A DNA stretch of 16,466 bases from positions 1-16,466 of the forward strand of contig DFDV01000129.1 of the NCBI GenBank assembly GCA_002369025.1, written 5' to 3'. Positions 6,145 through 13,107 of this stretch are shown one piece after another (position 1 is the first letter of the stretch; each line of letters begins with the position of its first letter). This DNA is from Treponema sp. UBA3819. GTDB lineage: Bacteria > Spirochaetota > Spirochaetia > Treponematales > Treponemataceae. The position numbers and the translations under genes were made by a program. The notes beneath the pieces were generated by a model. That model had not been told where the DNA came from. It did no database searches and saw only the letters and a list, made by a program, of their open reading frames with translations.

Positions 6145-6477
6145 TTATCCTATGTTATTATATTTCTCATTCAGAGCATTTACAACAGTAAGGACGGCGT
6201 TTAAATCGGTCTGCGAAAAATGGCGCAGGCGTTTTTCTATCTTTACGATTTGCGGGTTCTGTACGGGGTAGGTTGAATCTTTGGGCATGTCCAAAAGGTA
6301 ATCCAGCGAAACATCTAGAAAGCGGGCGACTTTGAGTGCGGTGTCTGCAGCGGGAATGCTGTTTCTTTTTATGCCAAAACTGATGTTAGCAGCATCAAAA
6401 CCAACTGCGGCGGCAAGTTCTTTGCGTGATTTTCCTTGATAGGAAAGTTCTGAATCTACTTTTTTCCAAAAACTCAT
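6145..6477 (-). CDS. XRE-family (Cro/C1-type) transcriptional regulator
   Basis: A 110-residue protein. Residues about 5-63 form a Cro/C1-type helix-turn-helix (SRKELAAAVGFDAANISFGI and the following ALKVARFLDVSLDYLLDMPK). The 'SLDYLL' helix end is common in phage-repressor-like regulators. The C-terminal ~45 residues are predicted helical and may dimerise. It is divergent from the surface lipoprotein gene at 6608. Three operator-like decamers lie between the two genes, one inside the lipoprotein promoter, so repression of that gene and autoregulation are likely by inference. No Shine-Dalgarno precedes the ATG; a TATTTT hexamer ends 5 nt before it, so the mRNA may be leaderless. It is unlike the XRE gene at 507 in sequence. 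Confidence 0.85.
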   Translation of the reverse strand: MSFWKKVDSELSYQGKSRKELAAAVGFDAANISFGIKRNSIPAADTALKVARFLDVSLDYLLDMPKDSTYPVQNPQIVKIEKRLRHFSQTDLNAVLTVVNALNEKYNNIG

Positions 6478-6480
6478 ATA

Positions 6481-6568
6481 TCAAAATATGACAAAAGATA
6501 ATTTTTTTGTTGTATTATTTATCTTTTGATTTTATAATGGAGATAATAAATATCTTTTGATATTTTGA
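6481..6568. promoter_or_regulatory. Divergent control region with three operator-like repeats
   Basis: The decamer ATCTTTTGAT occurs on the plus strand at 6521-6530 and 6552-6561. A near copy, ATCTTTTGTC, occurs on the minus strand at 6490-6499. Start-to-start distances are 31 bp in both cases, about three helical turns. The outer sites extend into a longer inverted similarity: TCAAAATATGACAAAAGAT at 6481-6499 versus the complement of 6552-6568, differing by a 2-nt insertion. These are candidate binding sites for the XRE protein encoded at 6145-6477. Confidence 0.6.
6510..6538 (+). promoter_or_regulatory. Promoter of the surface lipoprotein gene
   Basis: TTGTAT (6510-6515) and a perfect TATAAT (6533-6538) with a 17-nt spacer. 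The middle operator-like decamer (6521-6530) fills the spacer and the third (6552-6561) lies just past the predicted start near 6545, an arrangement suited to repression. Confidence 0.6.
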
Positions 6569-6607
6569 GTGACAAAACTTAAAAATACCGACTTGGAGAA
6601 TGAGCGT

Positions 6608-9373
6608 ATGGAGATTAAGAGAAATTTTTTTACCGTAGTGGCAGGCATTTTTTTACTTTTGTCATTTGTGGCCTGTAGCGATGGCGGAGATGGCGGCAAT
6701 ACTGAACCGGAAGGGACAAAGTACACCGTCACGCTGTATACGGCTGTGGGGGCAGAGCCAACGACAGTGAGCGTTGAAAGCGGCAAAAGTCTTTCAGCGG
6801 CAATAAATCCCGCAAAAGAAGGCTACGACTTTAAGGGCTGGTTTACGGCAGACGGCACGGACTACACCGGAAAGGCTGTTACGGGCGATGTGACCTTGTT
6901 CGCCTATTTTGTAAAGACGACAACGACAATTTCTGAAGACAAAAAGACTACGACTACCACGACGAACGAAGTGGGAGCGGATTCCTATGAATCAGAAAAA
7001 ATCGAAAAGGTGACCACAAAAGAAGACGGCTCAAAAGTCACGGAAACGACCGAGAAGGCCGTAAAATCAGACGGCACGAAAATCGAGGCAGAAAGCACCA
7101 AGACGGAAAAGGCCGACGGATCTTCAAGTGAATCTTCCAAAACAACAGTAACCAATGCGGATAAGTCAACGATTGTTACCGAAACGAAGTCTGAGACAAC
7201 CGCCGACGGCAAGACCACGAGTGACACCATCGTAACAAAAACCGACAGCGAGGGCAATCAGACCAGCAAGACGGAAACGACCGTAGCGGCAGACGGCACG
7301 GTTACGACAAGGACAACTGATGCGGAAGGAAACGAAAAGCCGGAAGAAGAAACGCCTGGAGAAAACACTGGTTTAAAGACATATACGATTACATTTTACG
7401 CAAATGATGGAAGTGCAAATCCCGCAAAAGTTACACAGACATTTAAGACTGGTGCTAATGTTGGAGTTCTTACAAAGTTACGAAAAAATACTTTTGAACG
7501 CGAAGGTTATGTATTTGTCGGATGGTCAAAGTATAGTGATATAACAGCAGAAATAAAATATAAAAGAACTTCGACAGATGGATTCTCAGCCTATTATGAC
7601 TTATCTCGGAATGGTGACAGCGTGCAATTATGGGCGACGGATGAGGAAAAACTTCCCTTATATGCAGGCGATAAAACACTGTATGCCGTCTGGGGACCAA
7701 AAAAAGTATATTTGACTTATGATGCAAATGTAGGATTTGATTCTGAGGCAATCTTCACCTATGATGGAACAAGGAATGGCGAGAAAGTGGCGATGACGGC
7801 TACAAAGCGTAGTTCCATTATGGATGCCGATAAACCTGTGACATTGCGTACTGTTCAAAAACTTGGGTTGAGCAGTTCAGCAGAATTTGTCGGCTGGACG
7901 ACAGCGTTGGGCGGATCTGTAGAGTATGCAGATGGAGCAGAAGTTACGCTTCCGTGGAAAGATGTATGTACGGAAATCACTTTGTATGCTTGCTACAAGG
8001 GTGCTATGGCGATTACAAAAGACAATGTTGCCGCAGTTATCGCATCTCTTGGAGCAAACACAACGAGTATTATCAAACTGTCTGGCGAGATTTCCGCCGC
8101 AACGATAAGTGCAATACGGACTGCAATGCGAAACAATTCATCGGCATATATTGCGCTTGATTTGTCTGAAACAAGGGGACTGACTGAGTTGAACAAATCA
8201 AGTGGAGCATATTTTCAGGATTGTACAAACATGATTTCTATTATTTTGCCCGAAACAGTAGTGAGCATAGGAACAAAAGCATTTGATAATTGCAGCGGAC
8301 TAACAGAAATTGAAATTCCTGCGTCTGTTCAAACAATTGGAGACATTGCTTTTGGCTATTGTTCAGGTTTAACAAAAATAACGCTACATGAAGGGCTGAC
8401 AGCACTTGATGCTGGTGCATTCAGATCCTGCACAAAACTTGCGGAGGTCACGATTCCTGCAAGCGTCACCAGTTTAGGAAATGCTTTTTGTGGATGCAAG
8501 GCATTAGAAAAAATTGCTATAGCAAGCGGAAATACATCATATACTGAGGAGGACGGCATAATTTATAGTGCTGATAAAACAAAATTTGTCATCTACCCTG
8601 TCACAAAAACAGAAAAGAGTTTTACGGTTCCCCCAACGGTAACAGAAATTGGAAGTTATGCATTTTGCAAGAGCAAGTTGGAAAGTCTTACTGTTCCTGC
8701 AGAAGTCACTTCTTTTGGGAAAAAACCGTTCCAGGAGATGCCGTCATTAACGGAAATTACATTCTTAGGAACAAAAAGCTTCGATATTCAAGAATTTTAT
8801 GAATGTAATAACTTGAAAGTAATTTCTCTTCATGGCGGTGGGATTAGTTATGCTGCACTAGATGGAAATAGAAAACTTGAAACACTGAATTTAGGAAGCG
8901 AAGTTACCAGATTTTACATTCCTGACACTGTTTCGGTAAGTGTGTATGACTGTCCTTCCTTAAAGGAAATAAATGTCGATGGAGCAAATCAGAAATATTC
9001 TTCAACGCTTGGTATTTTATACAACAAAGACTGTTCGGTACTCATAAGGGTGCCCGAAGCGCTGGTATTGCCGACCAACTGGGAAATTCAAGAGTGTGTG
9101 GAAACAATCGGTGCAAATGCCTTTGCTGGAAGTACCGTATCCGCAATCACTATTCCTGCAACGGTAAAGAAGATTGGAAAATTTGCTTTCTCTCAATCTA
9201 AGCTTACAAGCGTGGAATTTACCGATAGTGATAGTATTTGGTATCAAACGGATTCTTCCAATTATACCAACGGCACGAGAATTGGCGCAATGAGTGCGGA
9301 TGATGCGGAAGAAAATGCAAAAAAATTGAAGAGTACCTACGACTACTATTATTTATACAAAGACTCAAACTGA
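6608..9373 (+). CDS. Surface lipoprotein with InlB-type repeats, Thr/Asp-Gly-rich linker and BspA-like leucine-rich repeats
   Basis: A 921-residue predicted lipoprotein, probably surface exposed. The signal peptide (FFTVVAGIFLLLSFVAC) ends in a relaxed spirochete lipobox, FVAC. The ATG at 6608 is preferred over the in-frame GTG at 6569, because GGAG lies 9 nt before it and the signal peptide then starts properly. Domains: an InlB/Listeria-Bacteroides-type repeat (about 38-102, GYDFKGWFTADGTDY); a Thr/Lys/Glu linker of roughly 15-residue units with Asp-Gly turns (about 103-255); two more InlB-like beta repeats (about 258-466, GYVFVGW and LYAVWGP); then BspA-type LRR_5 repeats (about 500-880, e.g. 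LTEIEIPASVQTIGDIAFGY). Such proteins often serve in adhesion, but no function is shown here. Composition changes near 7375, from GC-richer to AT-richer codons, suggesting a mosaic gene. Control by the divergent XRE protein is likely. No convincing terminator is seen downstream. Confidence 0.88.
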   Translation: MEIKRNFFTVVAGIFLLLSFVACSDGGDGGNTEPEGTKYTVTLYTAVGAEPTTVSVESGKSLSAAINPAKEGYDFKGWFTADGTDYTGKAVTGDVTLFAYFVKTTTTISEDKKTTTTTTNEVGADSYESEKIEKVTTKEDGSKVTETTEKAVKSDGTKIEAESTKTEKADGSSSESSKTTVTNADKSTIVTETKSETTADGKTTSDTIVTKTDSEGNQTSKTETTVAADGTVTTRTTDAEGNEKPEEETPGENTGLKTYTITFYANDGSANPAKVTQTFKTGANVGVLTKLRKNTFEREGYVFVGWSKYSDITAEIKYKRTSTDGFSAYYDLSRNGDSVQLWATDEEKLPLYAGDKTLYAVWGPKKVYLTYDANVGFDSEAIFTYDGTRNGEKVAMTATKRSSIMDADKPVTLRTVQKLGLSSSAEFVGWTTALGGSVEYADGAEVTLPWKDVCTEITLYACYKGAMAITKDNVAAVIASLGANTTSIIKLSGEISAATISAIRTAMRNNSSAYIALDLSETRGLTELNKSSGAYFQDCTNMISIILPETVVSIGTKAFDNCSGLTEIEIPASVQTIGDIAFGYCSGLTKITLHEGLTALDAGAFRSCTKLAEVTIPASVTSLGNAFCGCKALEKIAIASGNTSYTEEDGIIYSADKTKFVIYPVTKTEKSFTVPPTVTEIGSYAFCKSKLESLTVPAEVTSFGKKPFQEMPSLTEITFLGTKSFDIQEFYECNNLKVISLHGGGISYAALDGNRKLETLNLGSEVTRFYIPDTVSVSVYDCPSLKEINVDGANQKYSSTLGILYNKDCSVLIRVPEALVLPTNWEIQECVETIGANAFAGSTVSAITIPATVKKIGKFAFSQSKLTSVEFTDSDSIWYQTDSSNYTNGTRIGAMSADDAEENAKKLKSTYDYYYLYKDSN

Positions 9374-9518
9374 CCTTTTTGCAAAGTTCCGACTGTGGCA
9401 CTACCTCACCGTAATCGGCACTTTCTGGGGACCTTCGGCGTAGGGGGCAAAGTAGACTGTAAAAAATTTAATGATTTTTAAAAATAATATGCTATAATAT
9501 CCTAAATAACTGTTATAA
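9374..9518. other. Intergenic segment: GC-rich island, then AT-rich promoter-like sequence
   Basis: The first part (about 9381-9460) is GC-rich and contains an interrupted inverted repeat: AAAGTTCCGA at 9383-9392 and TCGGCACTTT at 9415-9424, one mismatch, 22-nt loop. On the minus strand it can read YFAPYAEGPQKVPITVR followed by a stop at 9401-9403, which might be the end of a lost gene. The rest is AT-rich and carries a perfect TATAAT at 9493-9498 without a good -35. That box could drive the downstream brnA region. Confidence 0.3.
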
Positions 9519-9668
9519 GAAGAAAGGTTTATTGGACTTGGAGAATCTGGTGGTGCCGTCATTGTAATGACAGCATACACTGAACGAGAGCGAACACGAA
9601 TAATCTCTGCTCGTTTAGCAACCGAATCAGAAAAGGAATTGTATTATGACTCCAGAAAGAATCGCTGA
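9519..9668 (+). pseudogene. brnT: BrnT-like toxin remnant, 5' half missing
   Basis: The plus-strand frame 9519-9668 encodes 49 residues beginning EERFIGLG, then VIVMTAYTERERTRIISARL and ATESEKELYY, before a stop at 9666-9668. This matches the C-terminal half of BrnT ribonuclease toxins, whose typical pattern is ERF..(I)G, V...YTER....RIISAR.AT..E...Y. The N-terminal half is absent: the frame is closed by TAA at 9516, preceded by AT-rich promoter-like DNA, and no proper start codon fits (the first in-frame ATG is residue 17). The stop overlaps the following brnA-like gene by 23 nt, the normal brnT-brnA arrangement. The assignment is strengthened by that neighbour. It is too short to have been listed as a normal gene. 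Confidence 0.75.
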
Positions 9669-9888
9669 ACTACAGAATCGCCCGATTGATTTGTCAGATA
9701 TTCCAGAGGTAACGTCGGAACAGGCAAAGGAGTTTTATCCTCGGAATTTGCGAAAAGCATTTCAAATGATTTACAATCTTTTTGATAAAGAAAATTTACT
9801 TTGGCTTGAGCAAAATGGTGCTACAAATCGCGTTACAATAAACGCTGCGTTAGAGAAACTGAGGAATGGAACGCTAAAACTGGCATAG
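9646..9888 (+). CDS. brnA: BrnA-family antitoxin (orphaned)
   Basis: An 80-residue protein matching the BrnA antitoxin pattern: an N-terminal IDLSDIPEVTSEQ segment and a C-terminal ribbon-helix-helix-like part, DKENLLWLEQNGATNRVTIN followed by AALEKL. BrnA proteins typically show D(x)SDIPE, then a DxDVLxWL...G..T.INA.L pattern. In intact systems BrnA neutralises the BrnT ribonuclease and represses the operon. Here the upstream toxin has lost its 5' half, so this is probably an orphan antitoxin. It may persist as a regulator, as protection against related BrnT toxins, or as a decaying gene. The start at 9646 lies inside the brnT remnant, with AAGGA about 8 nt upstream. The central region is less conserved than the ends. 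Confidence 0.75.
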   Translation: MTPERIAELQNRPIDLSDIPEVTSEQAKEFYPRNLRKAFQMIYNLFDKENLLWLEQNGATNRVTINAALEKLRNGTLKLA

Positions 9889-10063
9889 TTCCTTATAAAT
9901 GGCAAAGCAGTAGGGCGTGGAATGGTGGACGCAAAGCGGACAGTGCGAGGGGAGCGAGCACCGCGCGCATAGCAAGCCATGGAAGGCCCGACGGCAGGAA
10001 CTGCCGGACTGCCCAAAAAAATCCTCAACTTTTTCTAAAATATGCCGATAGACTGCCGATACT
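9889..10063. other. Intergenic segment with GC-rich repeat-like stretch and hairpin
   Basis: A GC-rich stretch at about 9935-10013 contains a perfect 6-bp hairpin (CGGCAG, GAA, CTGCCG; 9992-10006), not followed by Ts. It is clearly richer in GC than its flanks and resembles the stretch after the XRE gene at 851-889. No gene is supported in it. Near the end, GATACT (10058-10063) could be a -10 box for the OmpA-family gene. Confidence 0.3.
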
Positions 10064-11437
10064 ATGGGTATGAACGGATTCAGATTTTTTGTTACAAGGA
10101 TTGTACTTGGTGTCTTTGTGTGCCTGTATGGAGCGGCGGCTTTTGCTCAGGCGGATGGAAGTGCGCAGACGGTTTCGCTGAAATACAAGGGCACGGGCGG
10201 CTATTCGCTGGTGGAGCGGACAAATTTGCGCCGCTATGTGAACGGAAAGTATGTGGGGCTTACCAGTCGTGAGGTGAGGTCTTTTATCAGTCCATCGCTT
10301 TCTCCTGACCCTGCCTATGAAAATCCCCGGCATCAGTTTTACGGTGACCAATGGTATGACGGCAGTTTTTATGTACTTGAAGAAACCCGCCGCAATATGG
10401 CTCAGGCAGCGGGTGGCATTCACGATTCAATTCCTTCAGTCTTTCATATTTCTTCCAAAGGAAAAGTGACCATGTATGCGGATAATGGATATCCTTCTTT
10501 TCGCAGTTTTCCGGCATTTACGACTGACAGGGTAAAAAGCGGGGATTCCTGGTCGGCAAGTGCGGAACGGAGCGTAGACCCGCTGAACAAGGGAATTTTT
10601 ACCCGTATGCCTATGGAAGTTGCCTACACGTTTATTCAGGCGGAAAAATATCGTGATGAGGATGTGTACCGGCTCAAGGCAATCTGGCAGACAAACTATG
10701 GCGCAAATCATCGGGATTATGACGGTGACAAGGATTTGCAGAAGGCAATCGGCGGTCACAAGGCAGACATTTTGATTCGCAAGTCTAGCGGAGAGCCCAT
10801 GCTTGTTGTGGATACGGTGGACGAAACCTTTATCTACGCCAACGGTGAGCAGGTGAATTTTAAGGGAACGATTACGCTCTTTACGGAATATCCGCCGGCA
10901 ATCGACACAAACAAACTGATTCTTTCGCTCAAACGGATTGCAAGCCTGTCTCCCGAAATGTCACCCGAAAATGTGAACACATCTTCGTGGGTGGCGGCAT
11001 CTGAAGCAAAAACAAAGCCGGCGGCAAAACCCGGCAAGGCTGTGGCTCAAGCGGCAAAAAACAAGAACAACATGGTGGTGGAAAAAACTCCTGCCGGACT
11101 GCGGCTTTCTGTGCGCGACATTCGCTTTAAGCCGGATTCGAGCGAAATTCTGGCCAGTGAAAGCGGCCGCCTGGATGAAATTGCAGCGGTCCTCAAACTT
11201 GCGCCCAAGTCACAGTTTTTGGTGGAAGGACACACGGCGGCGGTTGGGCGTGCGGCGGGAGAGCAGAAACTGTCTGTGGAACGCGCCCACAAGATTGCCG
11301 AAGAATTGGCAAAGCGCGGAGTCAGTTCCGCCGCATTCATCTGTCGTGGCTGGGGCGGCACAAAACCCATTGCGGACAACGGCACTGATGCTGGCAGAGC
11401 TCAGAATCGTCGTGTAGAAATTACAATTCTTGAATAA
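10064..11437 (+). CDS. OmpA-family peptidoglycan-associated outer-membrane protein
   Basis: A 457-residue exported protein. The signal peptide (VTRIVLGVFVCLYGAAAFAQ) likely ends near AFA-QA. Residues about 30-290 form a region rich in beta structure that I do not recognise as a named domain. A Lys/Ala-rich linker (about 310-340) leads to a C-terminal OmpA-like domain (about 345-457) with FKPDSSEIL, VEGHTAAVG, LSVERAHKIAEELAKRG, GWGGTKPIADN and GRAQNRRVEI. The Asp (IADN) and Arg (NRR, 448-450) expected to hold diaminopimelate of peptidoglycan are present, while the usual Asp of the 'GHTD' motif is Ala (392). It probably links the outer membrane to the cell wall. ATG 10070 is an alternative start that would be leaderless behind GATACT; no Shine-Dalgarno is seen for either. 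The stop touches the promoter of the next gene. Confidence 0.88.
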   Translation: MGMNGFRFFVTRIVLGVFVCLYGAAAFAQADGSAQTVSLKYKGTGGYSLVERTNLRRYVNGKYVGLTSREVRSFISPSLSPDPAYENPRHQFYGDQWYDGSFYVLEETRRNMAQAAGGIHDSIPSVFHISSKGKVTMYADNGYPSFRSFPAFTTDRVKSGDSWSASAERSVDPLNKGIFTRMPMEVAYTFIQAEKYRDEDVYRLKAIWQTNYGANHRDYDGDKDLQKAIGGHKADILIRKSSGEPMLVVDTVDETFIYANGEQVNFKGTITLFTEYPPAIDTNKLILSLKRIASLSPEMSPENVNTSSWVAASEAKTKPAAKPGKAVAQAAKNKNNMVVEKTPAGLRLSVRDIRFKPDSSEILASESGRLDEIAAVLKLAPKSQFLVEGHTAAVGRAAGEQKLSVERAHKIAEELAKRGVSSAAFICRGWGGTKPIADNGTDAGRAQNRRVEITILE

Positions 11438-11448
11438 TGTGCTATAAT
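11421..11448 (+). promoter_or_regulatory. Promoter of the 5'-nucleotidase-family gene, overlapping the ompA-like stop
   Basis: A perfect TATAAT lies at 11443-11448, exactly 6 nt before the ATG at 11455. A weak TTACAA (11421-11426) is 16 nt upstream, inside the last codons of the OmpA-family gene. The predicted start is on the ATG, giving a leaderless mRNA independent of the upstream gene. Confidence 0.55.
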
Positions 11449-11454
11449 AGATTT

Positions 11455-13086
11455 ATGAAGAAGCACATATTATTCTTTTTTTCTCTTTTAGTTGCCTTTT
11501 CATTCGCCTCATGCACTGGAAAACCCGCGTCGCCGGATAGCGACATTGTCATTCTTTATACAAACGATGTGCATTGTGGCGTGGATGAAAACATTGGATA
11601 TCCGGGCCTTGCCCTCTACAAAAAGGAAATGCTGAAGCAGACTCCCTATGTTACACTTGTGGACGCAGGAGATGCCGTGCAGGGGGGAATAATCGGATTG
11701 GTTTCACACGGCAGCTATATCATCACGCTGATGAATGAGTTGGGCTATGAAGTGGCAGTTCCGGGAAACCACGAGTTTGATTATGGCATGGATCGCTTTA
11801 AGGAACTTTCCCGTATGCTGAAATGCGGTTATATTTCCTGCAATTTTCGTGACAAAACTGGAAAGCTTATTTTTCCTGCCTATAAAATGCTTTCTTTTGG
11901 AAAGAAAAAAGTTGCCTTTGTTGGTATCTGTACACCTGAGACCAAAACAAAATCCACGCCACATATATTTCAGGATGAGAATGAGAACTTTATTTATTCC
12001 TTTGGTGGGGAAGACAAGGGCAGAGTCATGTATGAAGAGGTACAGGAGGCAATTGATGCAGCCCGTAAAAAGGGTGCGGATTATGTCATCCTGGTGGGTC
12101 ACCTTGGCGAAAGGGGCGTTACGAAAGAATGGAATTCTATAAGCGTACTTTCGCACATAAGCGGAGCCGATGCAGTCATAGATGGACATTCCCACGAAGT
12201 AACTACTTCGCTTCTGACGGCAGATAAAACCGGCAAAAAAATACCGGTAACTCAGTCAGGCACAAAACTTGCAAATATCGGAAAAGTGACAATTGCAAAA
12301 GACGGCACGATAAAAACGGAATTGATTTCTTCTGTTCCAGAGAAAGACGGTTTAAAAGAAGATACATCTGTTGCAAAAACAATCGCAAACATGAAAAAAG
12401 AGTATTCTGCCAGGTTTGAAAAAGTAATTGCCACAGTTGATTTTGATTTGCTCGCAACCGATGCAAATAAAAGTTGGCTTGTCCGTCATGAAGAAACAAA
12501 TCTAAGTGATTTGTTCACAGATGCGATGAAAGAAGTATTGGGAACAGACATATGTCTTCTGAATGCAGGCAGTTTACGAACAAATATTGAATCCGGAGAA
12601 GTCAGCCTTGGAGATATCTATGATGTCTATCCTTTTGAAAACTTTGCCTGTGCATATGAAATAAGCGGTCAGACCATTCTGGATGAACTTGAATTCGGCG
12701 CAAAAAAGATGCCTGGTAATGATGGAGGTTTTCTTCAGACTTCCGGACTTACCTACAAAGTCAATACAAGCCTGCCTTGCGGCGCTCAGATGAATGAAGA
12801 CGAATTATTTACGGGCGAAGTTAAAGGACCGTATCGTGTTCATGATGTGATGATAAATGGCGAAAAACTTGATGTAACAAAAACCTATACGGTTGCGTCA
12901 TTTGATTATGCCATCAAACTGAACGGAGACGGTCATCTCTTTAAGGGAGCAAAGCGGATTTCAGGCGGAGACAAAATAGCCTTCGATATCTTTAGAGAAT
13001 ACATTACTTCCCTTGCAGAAAAGAATGACGGAAAAATCCCCGAAATCTACCGTGAAAGCCAGAAAAGGCTAGTGGTTGAAAAATAA
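11455..13086 (+). CDS. 5'-nucleotidase / 2',3'-cyclic phosphodiesterase family lipoprotein (UshA-like)
   Basis: A 543-residue lipoprotein predicted to hydrolyse extracytoplasmic nucleotides for phosphate or nucleoside salvage. The signal peptide ends in lipobox FASC with Cys20. The metallophosphoesterase domain keeps all motifs: TNDVH (Asp38, His40), DAGD (Asp73), GNHEFD (Asn105, His106), VGHLGE (His216) and DGHSHE (His245, His247), consistent with a two-metal centre. The usual Gly after the first His is Cys41. The C-terminal substrate-binding domain (5_nucleotid_C) shows NLSDLFTDAM, LNAGSLRTNI (around 370) and DVYPFEN. ATG 11455 is chosen over the in-frame ATG 11437, which would place the TATAAT box inside the coding region and add six residues before the signal peptide. 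Exact substrate cannot be told from sequence. It ends 21 nt from a convergent gene. Confidence 0.92.
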   Translation: MKKHILFFFSLLVAFSFASCTGKPASPDSDIVILYTNDVHCGVDENIGYPGLALYKKEMLKQTPYVTLVDAGDAVQGGIIGLVSHGSYIITLMNELGYEVAVPGNHEFDYGMDRFKELSRMLKCGYISCNFRDKTGKLIFPAYKMLSFGKKKVAFVGICTPETKTKSTPHIFQDENENFIYSFGGEDKGRVMYEEVQEAIDAARKKGADYVILVGHLGERGVTKEWNSISVLSHISGADAVIDGHSHEVTTSLLTADKTGKKIPVTQSGTKLANIGKVTIAKDGTIKTELISSVPEKDGLKEDTSVAKTIANMKKEYSARFEKVIATVDFDLLATDANKSWLVRHEETNLSDLFTDAMKEVLGTDICLLNAGSLRTNIESGEVSLGDIYDVYPFENFACAYEISGQTILDELEFGAKKMPGNDGGFLQTSGLTYKVNTSLPCGAQMNEDELFTGEVKGPYRVHDVMINGEKLDVTKTYTVASFDYAIKLNGDGHLFKGAKRISGGDKIAFDIFREYITSLAEKNDGKIPEIYRESQKRLVVEK

Positions 13087-13107
13087 GTTTTTCCGCTACA
13101 GATGGAG

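Noticed and set aside
6569..6607. GTG start for the surface lipoprotein
   Set aside because: It would add 13 charged residues before the signal peptide and ignores a good GGAG 9 nt before ATG 6608.
11437..11454. ATG start at 11437 for the 5'-nucleotidase-family gene
   Set aside because: The first codons would encode the perfect TATAAT box; ATG 11455 begins a normal lipoprotein signal peptide 6 nt after that box.
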